The notes: generated by a model from the letters alone, not told the origin. DNA of 64,000 bases from Hordeum vulgare subsp. vulgare (GCF_904849725.1 NC_058524.1:355133823-355197822); one strand, 5' to 3'; positions 33,794 to 47,122 are shown, counted from the first letter of the stretch. Numbers and translations: made by a program.

Positions 33794-35038
33794 TGATCTA
33801 CAACATAAATTTGCAAAGATTACTTAGACTATGTTCAAGATAATTGAGTTTAGTTAATCATATTACTAATAAACTGCTACTCAAATTGACATCCCTCTAG
33901 TCATTCGAGTGACACATGATCCAAATTCATTAACTCAAGTCCGATCATCACGTGAGTTGAGTTAGCTTGAATGGTGGACATCTCTATGTTGATCATATCT
34001 ACTATATAAATCATGTTCGACCATTCGGTCTCTTGTGTTCCGATGCCATGTTTGTACATGCTAGGCTCGTCAAGTTCAACACGAGTGTTCCTCGTGTGCA
34101 ACTGTTTTGCACCCGTTGTATGTGAATGTAGAGTCTATCACACCCGTTCATCACATGGTGTCTCGAAATGAACTACTGTCGCAACGGTGCACACTCGAGG
34201 AGAACACAATTGTATCTTATAATTTTAGTGAGGGATCACCTTATAATGCTACCGTCGTCCTAAGAAAAATAAGGTGCATAAAAGAACTAACATCACATGC
34301 AAATCGTAAGTGACTTGATATGGGCATGAACTTGTGCTTTTGATCTCCATCTTCAAAGCACCGGCATGATCTCCATCATCACTGATGCCACACCATGATC
34401 TCCATCATCATGATCTCCATCATTGTGCTTCCATCGAGGTTGTCACACTAACTATGCTATTGCTACTAAAGATACTGAACTAGAGATAAATCAAAGCATC
34501 ACCAAGCGCAAAATAATTAAAGACAACCCTATGGCTCGTGCCAGTTGCCTTAGCATCGACATGCAAGTCGATATTTAACTATTACACCATGATCATCTCA
34601 TACATCAAATATATCATATATTGTCTTTGGTCATATCATATCACATCATACCCTGCAAAAACAAGTTAGACGTCCTCTAATTTGTTGTGGCATGCTTTAT
34701 GTGGCTGCTATGGGTATCTAGCATGATCGCATCTTACTTATGCAAAACCACAACGGTGATACACAAGTTGATATTGAACCTTTTCCAAGGACCACCTTCA
34801 TCAAATCCAATTCAACTAAAGTAGGAGAAACAGACACCCGCGAGCCATCTTTATGCAACATGTTGCATGTTTGTCGATGGAACCGGTCTGTTGTAAGCAT
34901 AAGAGCAATGTTAGTACGGGCCACTTCATCCGACAATACTGCTGAATCAAGGAACGACTAAGGAGGGCATCAATCTAAATATCAACACCCACAAAGTCCT
35001 TTGTGTTCTAATCAAGATGTCATCTACGCATAGACCTT
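33794..35038 (-). repeat. Untranslated leader of element G
   Basis: This stretch between the primer site and gag has no coding potential. A leader of more than 1 kb is characteristic of BARE-type elements. The same leader is recognisable in element H at about 61530-62837. Confidence 0.75.
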
Positions 35039-35050
35039 GTTCTGATACCA
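35039..35050 (-). other. Primer-binding site of element G
   Basis: On the minus strand TGGTATCAGAAC lies one base inside the LTR. It is one change from the initiator-methionine tRNA consensus TGGTATCAGAGC. Confidence 0.85.
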
Positions 35051-35051
35051 C

Positions 35052-36791
35052 TACTGGGGAAAGTTGCATGGGAAACAAAAAATTCCTACGCACACATACG
35101 ATCTATCCATGGTGATGACCATCTACGAGAGAAGAGACCGGATCCATATACCCTTGTAGATTGCTAAGCGGGAAGCGTTAAGAAATATGGTTGATATAGT
35201 CGAACGTCTTCGTGATCCAAAGCGCAAGTCGTTCGCGATCCAATCACGATCTAGCGCCGAACGGACGACACCTCCACATTAAACACACGTGCAGCTCGAT
35301 ATTGATCTCTGCCGTCTTGATCCAGCAAGAGAGACGAAGATGTAGCTGAATTCTTCGGAAGAACGACATCGTGATGGTGATGATGGTGGAGCTACTCTGG
35401 TAGGGCTTCGCCTTGCCGTACGGAAATGACAATCGAGGGTGTCACGAAGTGGTGGATGGAGAGAGGGCTACGTTGTGGCTTGATGTGCAAAAATCCTCTC
35501 TACCCTCCACTATATATAGGAGGTAGGGAGGGGTGGTGCCCTAGGGAAAACCCCTAGGGTTCGCCGATGCAAGGAGGAGGGAGGAGTCCTCCAAATCGGT
35601 TTGGTGGAGGAGGAGTCCTCCTCCTAGTCGGTTTGGCCCACCTCCTCTCTCTTTCTCTCTTCGGTCGAAGTAGGCCCACTTGGGCTGGACGCCCATCCCA
35701 CCACGGGCTGGTGCACCACCCTTGGGCCTATCTGGTCCCTCTCCGGGTGGGTGGCCCCTCCTCGTGGAACTATGGAACACATTTGTCACTCCCGATACTT
35801 ACCGTGTAATGCTTGAAACCCTTCCAGAAGCCAAATGCAACCTTCCTATATATTAATCTTTGTCTCCGAACCATTCCAGAACTCCTCGTGACGTCCAGGA
35901 TCTCATCCAGGACACCGAACAACATTCGGTTACCAACATCCATAATTCAACTATACCGAAATGTCACCGAACCGTAAGTGTGCAGACCGTGTAGGTTCGA
36001 GAACTATGTAGAGATGTCCATATTGGATAGTACATATTCTACGAAGATCTTAAGCAATTGAGTCTCTATGACAATGATTCAGTTAATCCCGTATAACATT
36101 CCCTTTGTCCTTCAGTATGTTACTTGCATGAGATTTGATCGTCGGTATCTCTATACCTATTTGAATCTCGTTACCGGCAAGTCTATTTACTCGTTCTATA
36201 ATAAAAAAATCCCGTGACTAACTCTTTAGCCACATTTCTAGAAAGGCTTGTTGCGATGTTGTATTACCGAGTGGGCCCCAAGATACCTCTCCGTCGTATG
36301 GAGTGACAAATCCTAGTCTCGATCCATGCTAACTCAATGAACACCTTCGGAGATACCTGTAAAGCACCTTTATAGTCACCCATTTACGTTGCGACGTTTG
36401 ATACACACATCGTATTCCTCCGGTGTCAGTGAGTTACATGATCTCATGGCCATAGGAACATATACTTGACATGCAGAAAAACAGTAGCAATAAAATGACA
36501 CGATCACATGCTAAGTTCATAGTTTGGGTCTAGTCCATCACATCATTCTCCTAATGATGTGATCCCGTTATCAAGTGACAACACATTCCTATGGCTACGA
36601 AACCTTAACCATCTTTGAGCAACGAGCTAGTCAACTAGATGCTTACTAGGGACAGTGTGTTCTCTATATATCCACACATGTATCTGAGTTTTCATTGAAA
36701 ACAATTCTATCATGGATAATAAACTATTATCTTGAGCAACGAAATACAATAATAAGTATTTTTTTATTTCCTCTAGGGCATATGTCCAATA
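35052..36791 (-). repeat. 5' LTR of element G
   Basis: The LTR is 1740 bp. Its outer end has decayed from TGTTGG to TATTGG and its inner end from CA to TA, in keeping with age. GAAAG follows at 36792. Confidence 0.9.
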
Positions 36792-36796
36792 GAAAG

Positions 36797-37235
36797 TACT
36801 TAGTAATAAAAGCACCAATACATTTATCGCATGAATCAATACTATCACGAGGCAAGGGTGAAAACCATGTTTTCGCTATATATTTTAGTGAGAAAGGAAA
36901 TAATTTCAACAAGACAATATAATTATCCACATCATTTTCTTTTGCATGTCACATAATTCAATGAGCATATTAAGATGGGAAGCAACATCCTCATTAGGGT
37001 TTCTAGCAAACTGATCTTTCCTAACAAGATTTAGCAATGCAATACTAATATCAAATAACTCCGCCCTAGTGACCGGCGATATTGGAGTACTAATAAAATA
37101 ATTAATAGTAGTATTTGAGAAGTTACACAACTTAGTTTTTTCTCGAGGCATAATGGAAAATAGGTAATAAAGCAAACAAGCGAAATACATATTTTTGTGT
37201 TTTTGATTTTTATATAACAAAAAAAAATAAAGCAA
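36797..37235 (-). pseudogene. Gag fragment of element E, N-terminal side
   Basis: The blocks ISTPISPVTRAELFDI and LNLVRKDQF are followed, in a second frame, by KLFPFSLKYIAKTW and RDSIDSCDKC. These are the N-terminal and capsid regions of Athila-type gag. A frameshift near 36930 and the insertion of G at 36791 disrupt it. The starting codon was not fixed. Confidence 0.75.
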
Positions 37236-37298
37236 GTAAATAGGAGAACAAGTAATTGATAATTTGCATGGAGGAACATGTAGTTATTTGATGACATC

Positions 37299-37316
37299 TC
37301 CCCGAAAATAGTGCCA
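37299..37316 (-). other. Degenerate primer-binding site of element E
   Basis: On the minus strand TGGCACTATTTTCGGGGA aligns with TGGCGCCGTTGCCGGGGA with five differences, mostly C-to-T or G-to-A changes typical of methylated cytosine decay. Confidence 0.75.
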
Positions 37317-37324
37317 TAAATTCT

Positions 37325-38037
37325 TCTACTACTTGTGATCCATTAGGATTTTCCCTGAAGAGGAAGGGTGAAGTAATATAGTAGCACAAGTATTTCCCTC
37401 ACTTGAGAACCAAGGTTGGTTAAAGAAATAGGAGACTCATGCAAGCAAGTGTCAACAACACCTTCACACAAAAGAGGAAATACTTCCACCCAACATGGCA
37501 ATCGGGTTGTCAATCCCCTTGTACTTGTTGATAAGGATTAAATCAAATACTGATAGGGTTATAAATTGCAAACAAAATAAAAGTAAGGAAATTGCAGCAA
37601 GGTATTTTTGTTTTTTTAATACGATAAAAGTAGACTTGGGGGTAATAGTTTTCACTAGAGGCTTCTCTGTCATAAGCATGACAAGTGGTAGGTGAACGAA
37701 TTACGTTTGGGAACTTATAATTTTTTGTTTCTTGTGATGTTATTCATGACATGATCAATTAAACAGGCATTATATCCATGACAATACCGACTCCTGCTTT
37801 TATATACTACTATTACTGCACCAAACGACAGAATCATGCGTGCATCTATGGTATTGATGTTAATATGAATAGAATAACGCTTTAAGCAAGATGACATAAT
37901 GTAGACAGAATAAAACCAATCAATATGATTAAATCTCATCATGTTATCCTTAGTAGGAATGACACAATACGTTTCTCGCCACCCCTTCTGTCATTGGATG
38001 AGGACACCGTAAGATAGAACCCAATACCATGCACCAC
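37325..38037 (-). repeat. 5' LTR of element E, inner part
   Basis: This is the 3' portion of the LTR on the minus strand, recognisable by the CCTTGGTTCTCAAGTGAGGG and CACCCTTCCTCTTCAGGG blocks shared with element D's LTR. It is cut at 38037 by the compound element F. The inner boundary is approximate. Confidence 0.75.
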
Positions 38038-38458
38038 TGAAAAGACCCCGATGACGCCTAGAGGGGGGGTGAATAGGCTATTTAAAAACTTCTTCGGATT
38101 TGGCTTGAAACTAATGCGGAAATAAACTGAGAGGGTACTAGTCAAGCACAAATCCTAAATGCACTAGGCACTGCAACGTGTATCAACAACACGATCTACC
38201 AAGATGGACACAATACAGTTACTAACAAGCACAAGTAAGTTACACAAACTTACTTGAGCTATATCACACGACAAGTAGGTGAACAACACAAGATACTAGA
38301 TCACACTATATCACACGATATATCAAAGGCTGCAAGTATGAACGTGTGGATATAGAGGCTATGCTTGAATGATTAATCTTGTACAAGAAATAGCCAACAC
38401 AATTTAATGAGCACAAACAATATGCAATGTATGTATGCTCAAGTAACACAAGTAAACC
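38038..38458 (-). repeat. Partial LTR of compound element F (third copy)
   Basis: This copy matches the first roughly 420 bp of 39053-41666 and then switches abruptly to gag sequence at about 38458, within ACC, a triplet common to both parent sequences. Confidence 0.88.
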
Positions 38459-38996
38459 TATCAACACAATAATTTACACTATGTGTGGTGCTAAATATGC
38501 TTGTGTCCATAGAGGCTATGACATTTTCATCAACATATATCTCTTCACTCACCATGTCATTACCTTGTGAGATTGAAGATGCTGAGGTGCGCAAGCAATC
38601 AGATATGGAAGTAGTGGTGGACTCTTTAAGATCGAAAAGAGTGAAGAGCTCATGCACCAACTCCTTCATCATAATACCGTCTTCATCAAGATTGGACCCA
38701 CCATATATATCTTCAAGTTTAGTCCAAACTTCATGAGCTGACTTGCAAGTCGAGATAGACTTAAACACTTCAGGACTTATGGTTCGATGAATGGCAAGAA
38801 AAGCCTCACAATCAAGATACATCTCATTAGTAGATGAAGATGCATCATCCTTTTTGTCGGCAATCCCTACAAGAACAATTTGTAAATTATTTGGGCCCAT
38901 GGCCCGAAAGTGATGAAGCATACGAATTCTCCATAGGGTATAATTTATGCCATCAAAGTCAAAGATGCCATTGTGCACTAATCCAATAGTCGACAT
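38459..38996 (-). pseudogene. Truncated duplicate of gag N-terminus, element F
   Basis: Its first 180 residues are identical to those of the gag ORF at 46474-47082 and it stops where the deletion joins it to LTR sequence. It has the UBN2/DUF4219-type Copia gag start (FDGINYTLWRIRM, SISTCKSAHEVWTKLEDIYGG). Confidence 0.9.
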
Positions 38997-39036
38997 CGAT
39001 ACTCTCTAGGTCGTGAAACCTAATTAAAGAGATACC

Positions 39037-39052
39037 TGGCTCTGATACCAAT
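39037..39052 (-). other. Primer-binding site, inner copy, element F
   Basis: On the minus strand ATTGGTATCAGAGCCA directly follows the LTR at 39053. It matches initiator-methionine tRNA and is duplicated at 47123-47138. Confidence 0.9.
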
Positions 39053-41666
39053 TGAAAAGACCTCGATGACGCCTAGAGGGGGGTGAATAGGCTATTTAAA
39101 AATTTCTTCGGATTTGGCTTGAAACTAATGCGGAAATAAACTAAGAGGGTACTAGTCAAGCTCAAATCCTAAATGCACTAGGCACTGCAGCGTGTATCAA
39201 CAACACGATCTACCAAGATGCACACAATACAGTTACTAACAAGCACAAGTAAGTTACACAAACTTACTTGAGCTATATCACATGACAAGTAGGTGAACAA
39301 GACAAGATACTAGATCACACTATATCACACGATATATCAAAGGCTGCAAGTATGAACGTGTGGATATAGAAGGTATGCTTGAATGATTAATCTTGTACAA
39401 GAAATAGCCAACACAATATAATGAGCACAAACAATATGCAATGTATGTATGCTCAAGTAACGCAAGTAAACCACAAGTAAGGAGTTAGGGTTAAGGATAA
39501 CCAAGGTCACTGCGACAAAGATGTATCCTGATGTTCACTTACTTGGAGGGAAGCTAGTCACCGTTAGAGAGGTGGATGTTACCACGAAGGCACACCAACG
39601 CCACGAAGGCTCACCCTATTCTCCCTTTGAGATAACACCACGAAGGCGTTTCTCAACCACTAGTGGTAAGCCTTTGAGGTGGCTTCCAAACCCTCACAAA
39701 CTTTTCCGGGGGGTAATCACACGGATTGATTCCTCTCTGAAGAACTCCTACCGCCTAGGAGTCTCCAACCTCCAAGAGTAACAAGATCACGGGGAATGCT
39801 CAAAACTTGCTCAAATCTCAAATAGCTTGGGTTGAGAGGAGGAGAGGGAGACGATCTATCTTTTGATTGGAACAACTCTCAAAGGGGCTCATAAATGCTC
39901 TTGGGATCTAAGATTTGGTGTGAGCAAATGTGTGTGAGGTAGAAGTGTGTTCTTATGACGATAAGGCTGTGTTGGGCAACCCTCTCACGAAGTGGGAGGG
40001 GGGTATTTATAGTGGGGAGAGAAAAACAGCCGTTGGGGACACTTTAAGTCACACAGGGTCCGGACGTCCGACACTTTCCGGAAGTCCGGGCGTCCGCGAG
40101 GGGTCGTACGTCTGACAGGGGTCGGTCGTCCGAGGCCTGTAGATCTCACTGAAAATACTGTGAATTGAACAGCGACCGGACGTCCGGAGAAGGCCGGAAA
40201 TCCAAGTTATTCGACTCAACTTCTTCTGGTGGGAGGTTCCGGATTTCCGAAAGGGGACGGACGTCTGGACCTCGGACATCCGGAGGGAGGCAGAAATCCG
40301 AGTTATAGAAATCATGTTCTTCTGGTGCAGGGCTCCAGATTTCCGAAGCTGGTCGGTCGACCAGCCCTCGGATGTCCGGAGGGAGCCGGAAATCCGAGTT
40401 ATAAGGCTCAAGTTTTTCTGGTGCAGGGCTCCGGATTTCTGAAGCCTGTCGGTCGTCCGACCCTTGACCGGCCCTCGGACGTCCGGAGGGAGCCGGAAGT
40501 CCGAGTTATAGGGCTCAAGTTTCTCTGGTGCATAGTTCCAGAATTCCGAAGGTGGTCGGATATCCGGGCCTCGGACGTCCGGAGGGAGCCGGAAGTCCGA
40601 GTTATATGGCTCTGATTTCTCTGGTATAGGATTCCGGATTTCCGAAGCAGTCGGTCGTCCGGCCCTCGGATGTCCGGAGGAAGCCGGATGTCCGAGGCAC
40701 TGGTTCTGTTTTCAGATAACAGCAGAGCAGTGGAGATGTGGTCTCAGCAGAACAGTGGAGATGTAGTTTGAGCAAGTTCATCGCAAAACCTGTGATCCCG
40801 TCTTAATAGTGCGGGATCCCTAAAGACTCAAGAATCATAAAAGGGGTACTAATGATCCATACTTGAGTGTATACTTTTATTCGCTGATCATCACTCCGCA
40901 CAACTAACGTCAAAGGAACTGATACCTTTGAGTTAGCCCTTTCACTTGAGCTTGATGTTGTTGTTCCTTCTTGGCTCAAGTTGAAAGCAAGACATGATGA
41001 AGTCTTCAAGTAGCTCTCCCATACACAATGTGGAAATCCTAGCTTATGTATTCATCTTCATTTGTCCACCATGTGAACATCCACAAGAATCAAGCATGTA
41101 GTGCTCAGGAATGCTTATCTTGATCTTGTCCTTGTTAGCTCATGAGCTTGTCCTTATCAACACATGATCATTAACAATAGTTTCAATGATATATTCGTGA
41201 TGATCCACTTGAACTTGCACACCACAATCTTGATGACGATCGCCACTTGACATCATCCTTCATGGGTTGTATGAGATCTTCCTTTTGACGCAAGCCCATG
41301 GAAGCACACCTAACCCCCACATAGGACTCTCACAAAGACCATGGGTTAGTACACAAACACGTAATGGACAATGCTTACCATACCATGGGATCACTTGATC
41401 CCTCTCAGTACATCTTATACGCTTTGTGTGTTGATCATCTTGATTTACTCTTTCTCTGAGATCTTGATCAACCTAGTGTCTCTATGACCATTCTTTGGAT
41501 AATACCTTAATACCATCTTGGTCATCATATAAACTCCTTGAACCCAACAGATGGACTTCAAGAAGTGCCTATGGACAAATCCTATAAATATAACTTAAGA
41601 CAACCATTAGTCCATAGGAATTGTCATCAATTACCAAAACCACATATGGAGATATATGCTCTAACA
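39053..41666 (-). repeat. LTR of element F, middle copy
   Basis: This 2614-bp LTR has a minus-strand TATAAATA at about 40004-40011. It contains a GC-rich tandem array (40062-40700). It serves as the 3' LTR of the internal region to its right; the purine tract ATGGGGGAGAT lies just outside at about 41667-41677. Confidence 0.92.
40062..40700 (-). repeat. CCGGA/TCCGG-rich tandem array within F LTR (middle copy)
   Basis: About six imperfect units of roughly 100 bp contain GGAGGGAGCCGGAAGTCCGAG, TCTGGTGCAGGGCTCCGG and CCGAAGC blocks, together with CGGACGTCCG palindromes. The apparent repetitive proteins encoded on both strands are side effects of the repeat. Dense CpG sites suggest a methylation target (inference). 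Confidence 0.85.
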
Positions 41667-44600
41667 ATCTCCCCCATTTTGGTAATTGAAGACAACCACT
41701 TCAAGAGAGTTTATATAAGAAATAAGCATAACCAAGTGCACACATACAAGGTAATAATGCATGAGTGAAGACGTAAATGCTTACGCAATAAAAGCAAAAC
41801 CCTCTAAAGATATCCACAATAAAATCTCTAAACTTCTCCCCGATTGGCATCGATTGCCAAAATGGACCAAAAGTTTAGAAAGTCAATATAGTAGGTGGTC
41901 CTCCAAAAGGTGTGTACTTCTCAGCAAATGAGTGCAGAGAAATACACAAATACAATGATAAGTAGTTGGAGGGAAACAAACTATATTGAGGACCCAAAGA
42001 TTGCAAATAAAAGGATCATATGCCACAAAGACATACAAAAATAGAGGCAAGCAATCAAAAGATTCCTGATGGAACAAACAATCATATGGTCCTTCGAACC
42101 ACATGAATAGAAGATATTATGATAAAGGCAACAGAGTGTTTTATCAAAAACTAGAGAAGCTCCCCATGATCTGTGCACTAATACGAGATTTTTGTATTTG
42201 ATACAGGTGCACAAAATAGGATCGTTGCTCCCCCAAAATTAATAAAAACACACAATGAGTGCAAGAAGATAGATGAGACAATAAGCATATCGATTGCACA
42301 AAACAAATGGTTGAGTAACATGTAAAAGAAGCAACTTAAGAATAGGCTCAACCAAAGCAATGTGTGTGAGTCATGGCAAAGCACTTGAGAAGACTAAGAT
42401 AAGGATGAGCATTACTCACCAACATAGTCTTGATGAAATGAGATACAAAGTGCAAGACATATCATTCCCACACACACATACTAGAAAATGGGTTCACAAG
42501 TTTACTAATAAACAAAATAAGAACCAACGCTTGTGGCAACCCATTGTGAAGATAGGAAGTAAGAACCTTATCAAGAGGAGGGGTACTAATTGAAATGGCA
42601 AAACCCTCATCAAGACAAGCATGAGGAAATATAATCTTCACGGCCAAAGAGTGCATCAAGATGTAGGAAAATAAGATACGCACTCAAAACAAATCTTTTC
42701 ACGAAGCCACCAAAAACTGAAAAAGGAAATGTAACGATGGACGTGAAAGAAAACAGGATATCAATTAGAGATGTAACTTCTCTTATGTGTAAAAGATTCT
42801 AAGTAGAAGACAATCATGATGATATATATCCACAAAGAAGGATATACACACAAAATGGTTACAAGAAGGAACAAACTAGATATCCAAAAAGGAAGTCATA
42901 AATATATCAATGAGATCTTTTGCTTGGAAGCATAGCACATGGCCTAATATTTTCTTATTGCATAATATGAACTTCCAACATACGAACATCAAAGACATCC
43001 CAACTAGTAGTAAGACATCATCGTTTGGATGCTTTGAGAAAGCAAACAAGTACTACAAGAACGAATCAAGAGATTCATGCTATGATGCAACCTGGAAAAG
43101 AAAAGACAGGTTGGGGCCTTTGCAAGAAAAGAATGCATGAAGTGGATACTTGTTACCGAGACAACATGGGATTGATGTAGTAGATAGTTGTTCTTTGATC
43201 ATCCTAACTTGGCTCCAATAATCACATGGTCTCAACACCTTCCTTATAGGTGAGCCGAGCATCCAATGCATCTCAAGTTGTTCCTGGAACAGCAAAACAA
43301 AAAAAATGGTGCCCAAACTCATTGGGACCAAAGAGTTAGAAAACCAACAATACATAGGACAAACTCCACATACATATGTGCATATAGATATGAATTTGAA
43401 TTTCATGCACACTTTAGCCAATTTATGACAAGGTGGAGTTTCCCCTATATATTGGGTCAAAGAAGGAAAGCAAGCAAAAGAAGTTGTATATAGTAGCTAG
43501 ATACGCATGCTCAAGACTCTCAAGAATCAACTCAACACAAAGTTGATAAGTCACCAAAAGACAAGGTATCAATTGATAATAAGATCCTAAAACAAAAAGA
43601 ACTATCACTTGAAGGATATCAATTAAAAGATACCTCAAGGAATGAGATATTCGTTGACACATGCCAAATAGAAGGCAACAAGAAACCAATTGAAGCAAAA
43701 AAACACGAGGTATCTAGTTTCCAAAAGAGAGCTAGGTTCCAACAAACCAAGCCCTCGAAATTTTTTCATGATGGCACAAAGCATCATAAAGAGCAATACT
43801 TGCCTCCCATCAACACACACTTGATGGGGATCAAAAGATTTACGATGGGTGAATAAAGAGAGTGTTCTAAAGAAAATAGGATAGCTCCCCCAAGGGACGT
43901 GCATTATATAGAATTTGCATTTGAATACAAAACGCACACGATGGGATCATCACTTTCTCTCTCTATATAAAAACACTAGACATGTTAAAATAGATTCATA
44001 AGAGGCAAGGAAGACAAAGGAAACACAAAATCCAATGTAAATATGATTAGCAATTCCTATCACATGATGGGAATACCAATTGTCAAGGACAAGAAGTATT
44101 TTTGAAGTGATACTCATTGGTAGATCACAAATATATCCAAGATCATCTTTACCCATAAAACGCAAGCAAATGACACTTGTAGAGCTAACATGCCACGTAG
44201 TAACAAGATAATTTACAATATCAACACTAAGTGGCAACACGTCAAATGTACACATTTTCTAGGTTTGTAATATGCACATAGCATATTACTCCCCCATAAT
44301 GTGATAAACCAACAACATTAACAAGTGACAAATTAAAACCAACAAGAGATACTTAATGGACCATATAGAATTAGAATTTCTCATGAGTAAGACATACCAC
44401 ATAGAAACTAGATAATCTTGAAGTATCAAAACTAAGTGGTATTCCCCATGTATACACATTTATAGGATTGTGAGGTGTGCAAAGCACATCACTCCCCCAC
44501 AATGGGATGATCCATTAATCTCTCACAAAAACCAACAAAAAAATATAAACAAGATGCAAAAAAGGCTAAATACAAGACTCACATGTACATGATATGCACA

Positions 44601-44871
44601 CCAACATACCCATACTCGATTACTCAAGATAAGCAAGTTGGAAGCACAACATATACAAACGCTTGCAAGGTACAAAACCAAAACATGCAAAGGGGCGAGC
44701 ACCTAACAATGTAAACAGTTTAAGTATAAGTTACCGTAAGGAGGCACATTGGATATAAGATAGAAACTCGATAATCCAAATGACTTGGCTTGAGATAATA
44801 TGAATGATGAAGACCCCTTAATTCTTCATTATGTATCCAAGTCTCTAATGTCCTCCATAGTCACCTATTGA
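41667..44871 (-). repeat. Non-coding 3' region of element F where pol would lie
   Basis: This is an AT-rich 3.2 kb with only short accidental ORFs; no polymerase, RNase H or integrase motifs were seen. Purine-tract-like GGGGGAG motifs (minus strand) recur at about 41668, 42227, 43884, 44288 and 44491, the last two inside an imperfect repeat of about 200 bp. Confidence 0.75.
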
Positions 44872-47082
44872 TCAAGTTTGAGCTTGTTGGTCCCCAACTA
44901 CGTTGGGTCCTAAGAGGTTAATCACAATAGGCTTGGCAACCCAAATGGTTCTTTTCTTGACACCATTTTGAGTACCAACAAACTTTGCAAACACATTGCC
45001 AACCTTATCCTTCCCAATGGAATAGATATCATCCATAGTGATTGGGTTGGATAAGTTACCTCTCGTGCAAGACGAAGCGACGTGACCCTTTTCACGACAT
45101 AAGTAGCAACATCTACCCTTTGTTTTCTTCCTAGTTGATTCCTCACCTTGGGGATTGTTGGCTTGGGTCTTATTGGGAAGAGGCCTTCCTTCAACTTGTA
45201 GCTGAGTGTGTGATTGAGTTTGTGGCCGCTTCCCTTGTTGCTTACGACTTTGAGACTTCGTCTTCAAAGGTCAAGATCTAACATGGTGCCCTTTAACTTT
45301 GCACTTGAAGCAAATGATTTTGGCCGAATTCTTAACTCGTTCTAGGCCACTCTTGTTCTTGTTTGAGTTTACTCCAACATCATTTTTGTCATTCGGAGAT
45401 GTTTGCTCGCACAGGACGTTGTTGAGTGTGGACATCCCTTCATGACACTGTTCCAAGTCTTTCTTCAAAGAAGTGACTTGGGCCTTGAGCTCTTCGATTT
45501 CCTCTACATGGTTAGTTTTAATGAAAATATTAGAGGAAGTGTAAGTTTCATTGTTCGAGCAACAAGGCAAGGAAAGTAATTCATCACACGAGGGAGCAAC
45601 ATTATGAGTAGACGAATTACGAGGACTAACACATGGAAATATAGTACTTTGACTAGAAGTAGTGCCATTGTCCACATGAGTCTTATTTGATGTTACCTTG
45701 GTGATGATAGCCTCATGAGCTAACTTTTGCACATTATAGGATGTTAGAAGATCGGCATGAGAGCTTGTGAGCATTACATGGTTTTCTTCCAACTTCCCAT
45801 AATTGCTAGTTAGTAAATCAAGTTGAGCACGTAGCTCAATATTCTCCTTCAATGTTGATACTTCAAATGAGGTAGAGTTAGATGTACAAGTATCATCAAC
45901 AATATGAGAGGAGTAAGTAGCAAATAGAGACTTCTCATGAGTAGATTGAAGCTCCTCATAGATCTTAGAGATTTTGATGAGCTCTCCCTTGACATTATTG
46001 CATTCAAGGAGAAGGACCTCAAAATCCTTTTTAAGTTTATCATGAGAAACTTCAATCTCTCCTTTTGAAGATCTTAAGTCTCTACATGCTTGATGACTCT
46101 TCTCAAGTTCATGTTCAAGTTGTTCACTTTTAGCTTGTTCATGATTAAGTGAATCATTACAATTTTCAAAGTAAGCAAGAACATCTTGGAATCTTTGAAG
46201 AGCGTTATTTTTAGCTTTATGAAGAATTTTACTGATCACATAGATATTTTCGGTCAAATCATCATCATCATACTCATCGCAAATATCATCGTTATTGCAC
46301 AGGGAAGATGATACCTCATTATTACCTCTTGCCATGAGGCACATGTGAACTGGAGGAGTTGATGATGACTCTTTTGGTGAATCAGATTCTTCATTAGTCA
46401 AAGGTACTTCATATTTCTTTATTTCCCCTAAATGATTAGTCATAGAGCAACTAGGGAGAAAAAAATATTTTGATCAAATGCACGAGGAAGCAGGCATATC
46501 ACCACAAACATTTGTCGAGGGATCTTTAGGTGAAATGCATGACCTATCAACACAATAATTTACACTATGTGTGGTGCTAAATATGCTTGTGTCCATAGAG
46601 GCTATGACATTTTCATCAACATATATTTCTTCACTCACCATGTCATTACCTTGTGAGATTGAAGATGCTGAGGTGCGCAAGCAATCAGATATGGAAGTAG
46701 TGGTGGACTCTTTAAGATCGAAAAGAGTGAAGAGCTCATGCACCAACTCCTTCATCATAATACCGTCTTCATCAAGATTGGACCCACCATATATATCTTC
46801 AAGTTTAGTCCAAACTTCATGAGCTGACTTGCAAGTCGAGATAGACTTAAACACTTCAGGACTTATGGTTCGATGAATGGCAAGAAAAGCCTCACAATCA
46901 AGATACATCTCATTAGTAGATGAAGATGCATCATCCTTTTTGTCGGCAATCCCTACAAGAACAATTTGTAAATTATTTGGGCCCATGGCCCGAAAGTGAT
47001 GAAGCATACGAATTCTCCATAGGGTATAATTTATGCCATCAAAGTCAAAGATGCCATTGTGCACTAATCCAATAGTCGACAT
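44872..47082 (-). pseudogene. Gag of element F: UBN2-type domain, coiled coil, two zinc knuckles; two in-frame stops
   Basis: One reading frame runs from the ATG at 47082 to the stop at 44872, interrupted by TGA at 46474-46476 and TGA at 45271-45273. N-terminal residues 1-130 form the Copia gag domain (FDGINYTLWRIRM, AHEVWTKLEDIYGG). The middle part is long, acidic and heptad-rich (for example LEHELEKSHQACRDLRSSKG and LKAQVTSLKKDLEQ), hence a coiled coil. It is followed by a first knuckle CFKCKVKGHHVRS, whose last Cys codon is replaced by the second TGA, and a second knuckle CYLCREKGHVASSC. This architecture fits SIRE/Maximus gag. No protease follows. Confidence 0.85.
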
Positions 47083-47122
47083 CGATACTCTCTAGGTCGT
47101 GAAACCTAATTAAAGAGAGACC

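Larger units (their letters stand above)
28178..36791 (-). mobile_element. BARE/WIS/Angela-type Copia retrotransposon G
   Basis: LTRs of 1630 bp (28178-29807) and 1740 bp (35052-36791) are flanked by the duplication GAAAG (28173-28177 and 36792-36796). On the minus strand the order is LTR, TGGTATCAGAAC primer site, a leader of about 1.2 kb, gag, integrase, reverse transcriptase, RNase H, polypurine tract, LTR. The order integrase before reverse transcriptase defines Copia. The LTRs differ visibly by many substitutions and indels, so it is an old copy. The coding region is fragmented. Confidence 0.93.

Noticed and set aside
40049..40615. Overlapping ORFs on both strands encoding repetitive Arg/Pro/Ser-rich proteins (also at 48162-48835)
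   Set aside because: They follow the tandem CCGGA array of the F LTR, are open on both strands and have no independent start context; they are by-products of the repeat.
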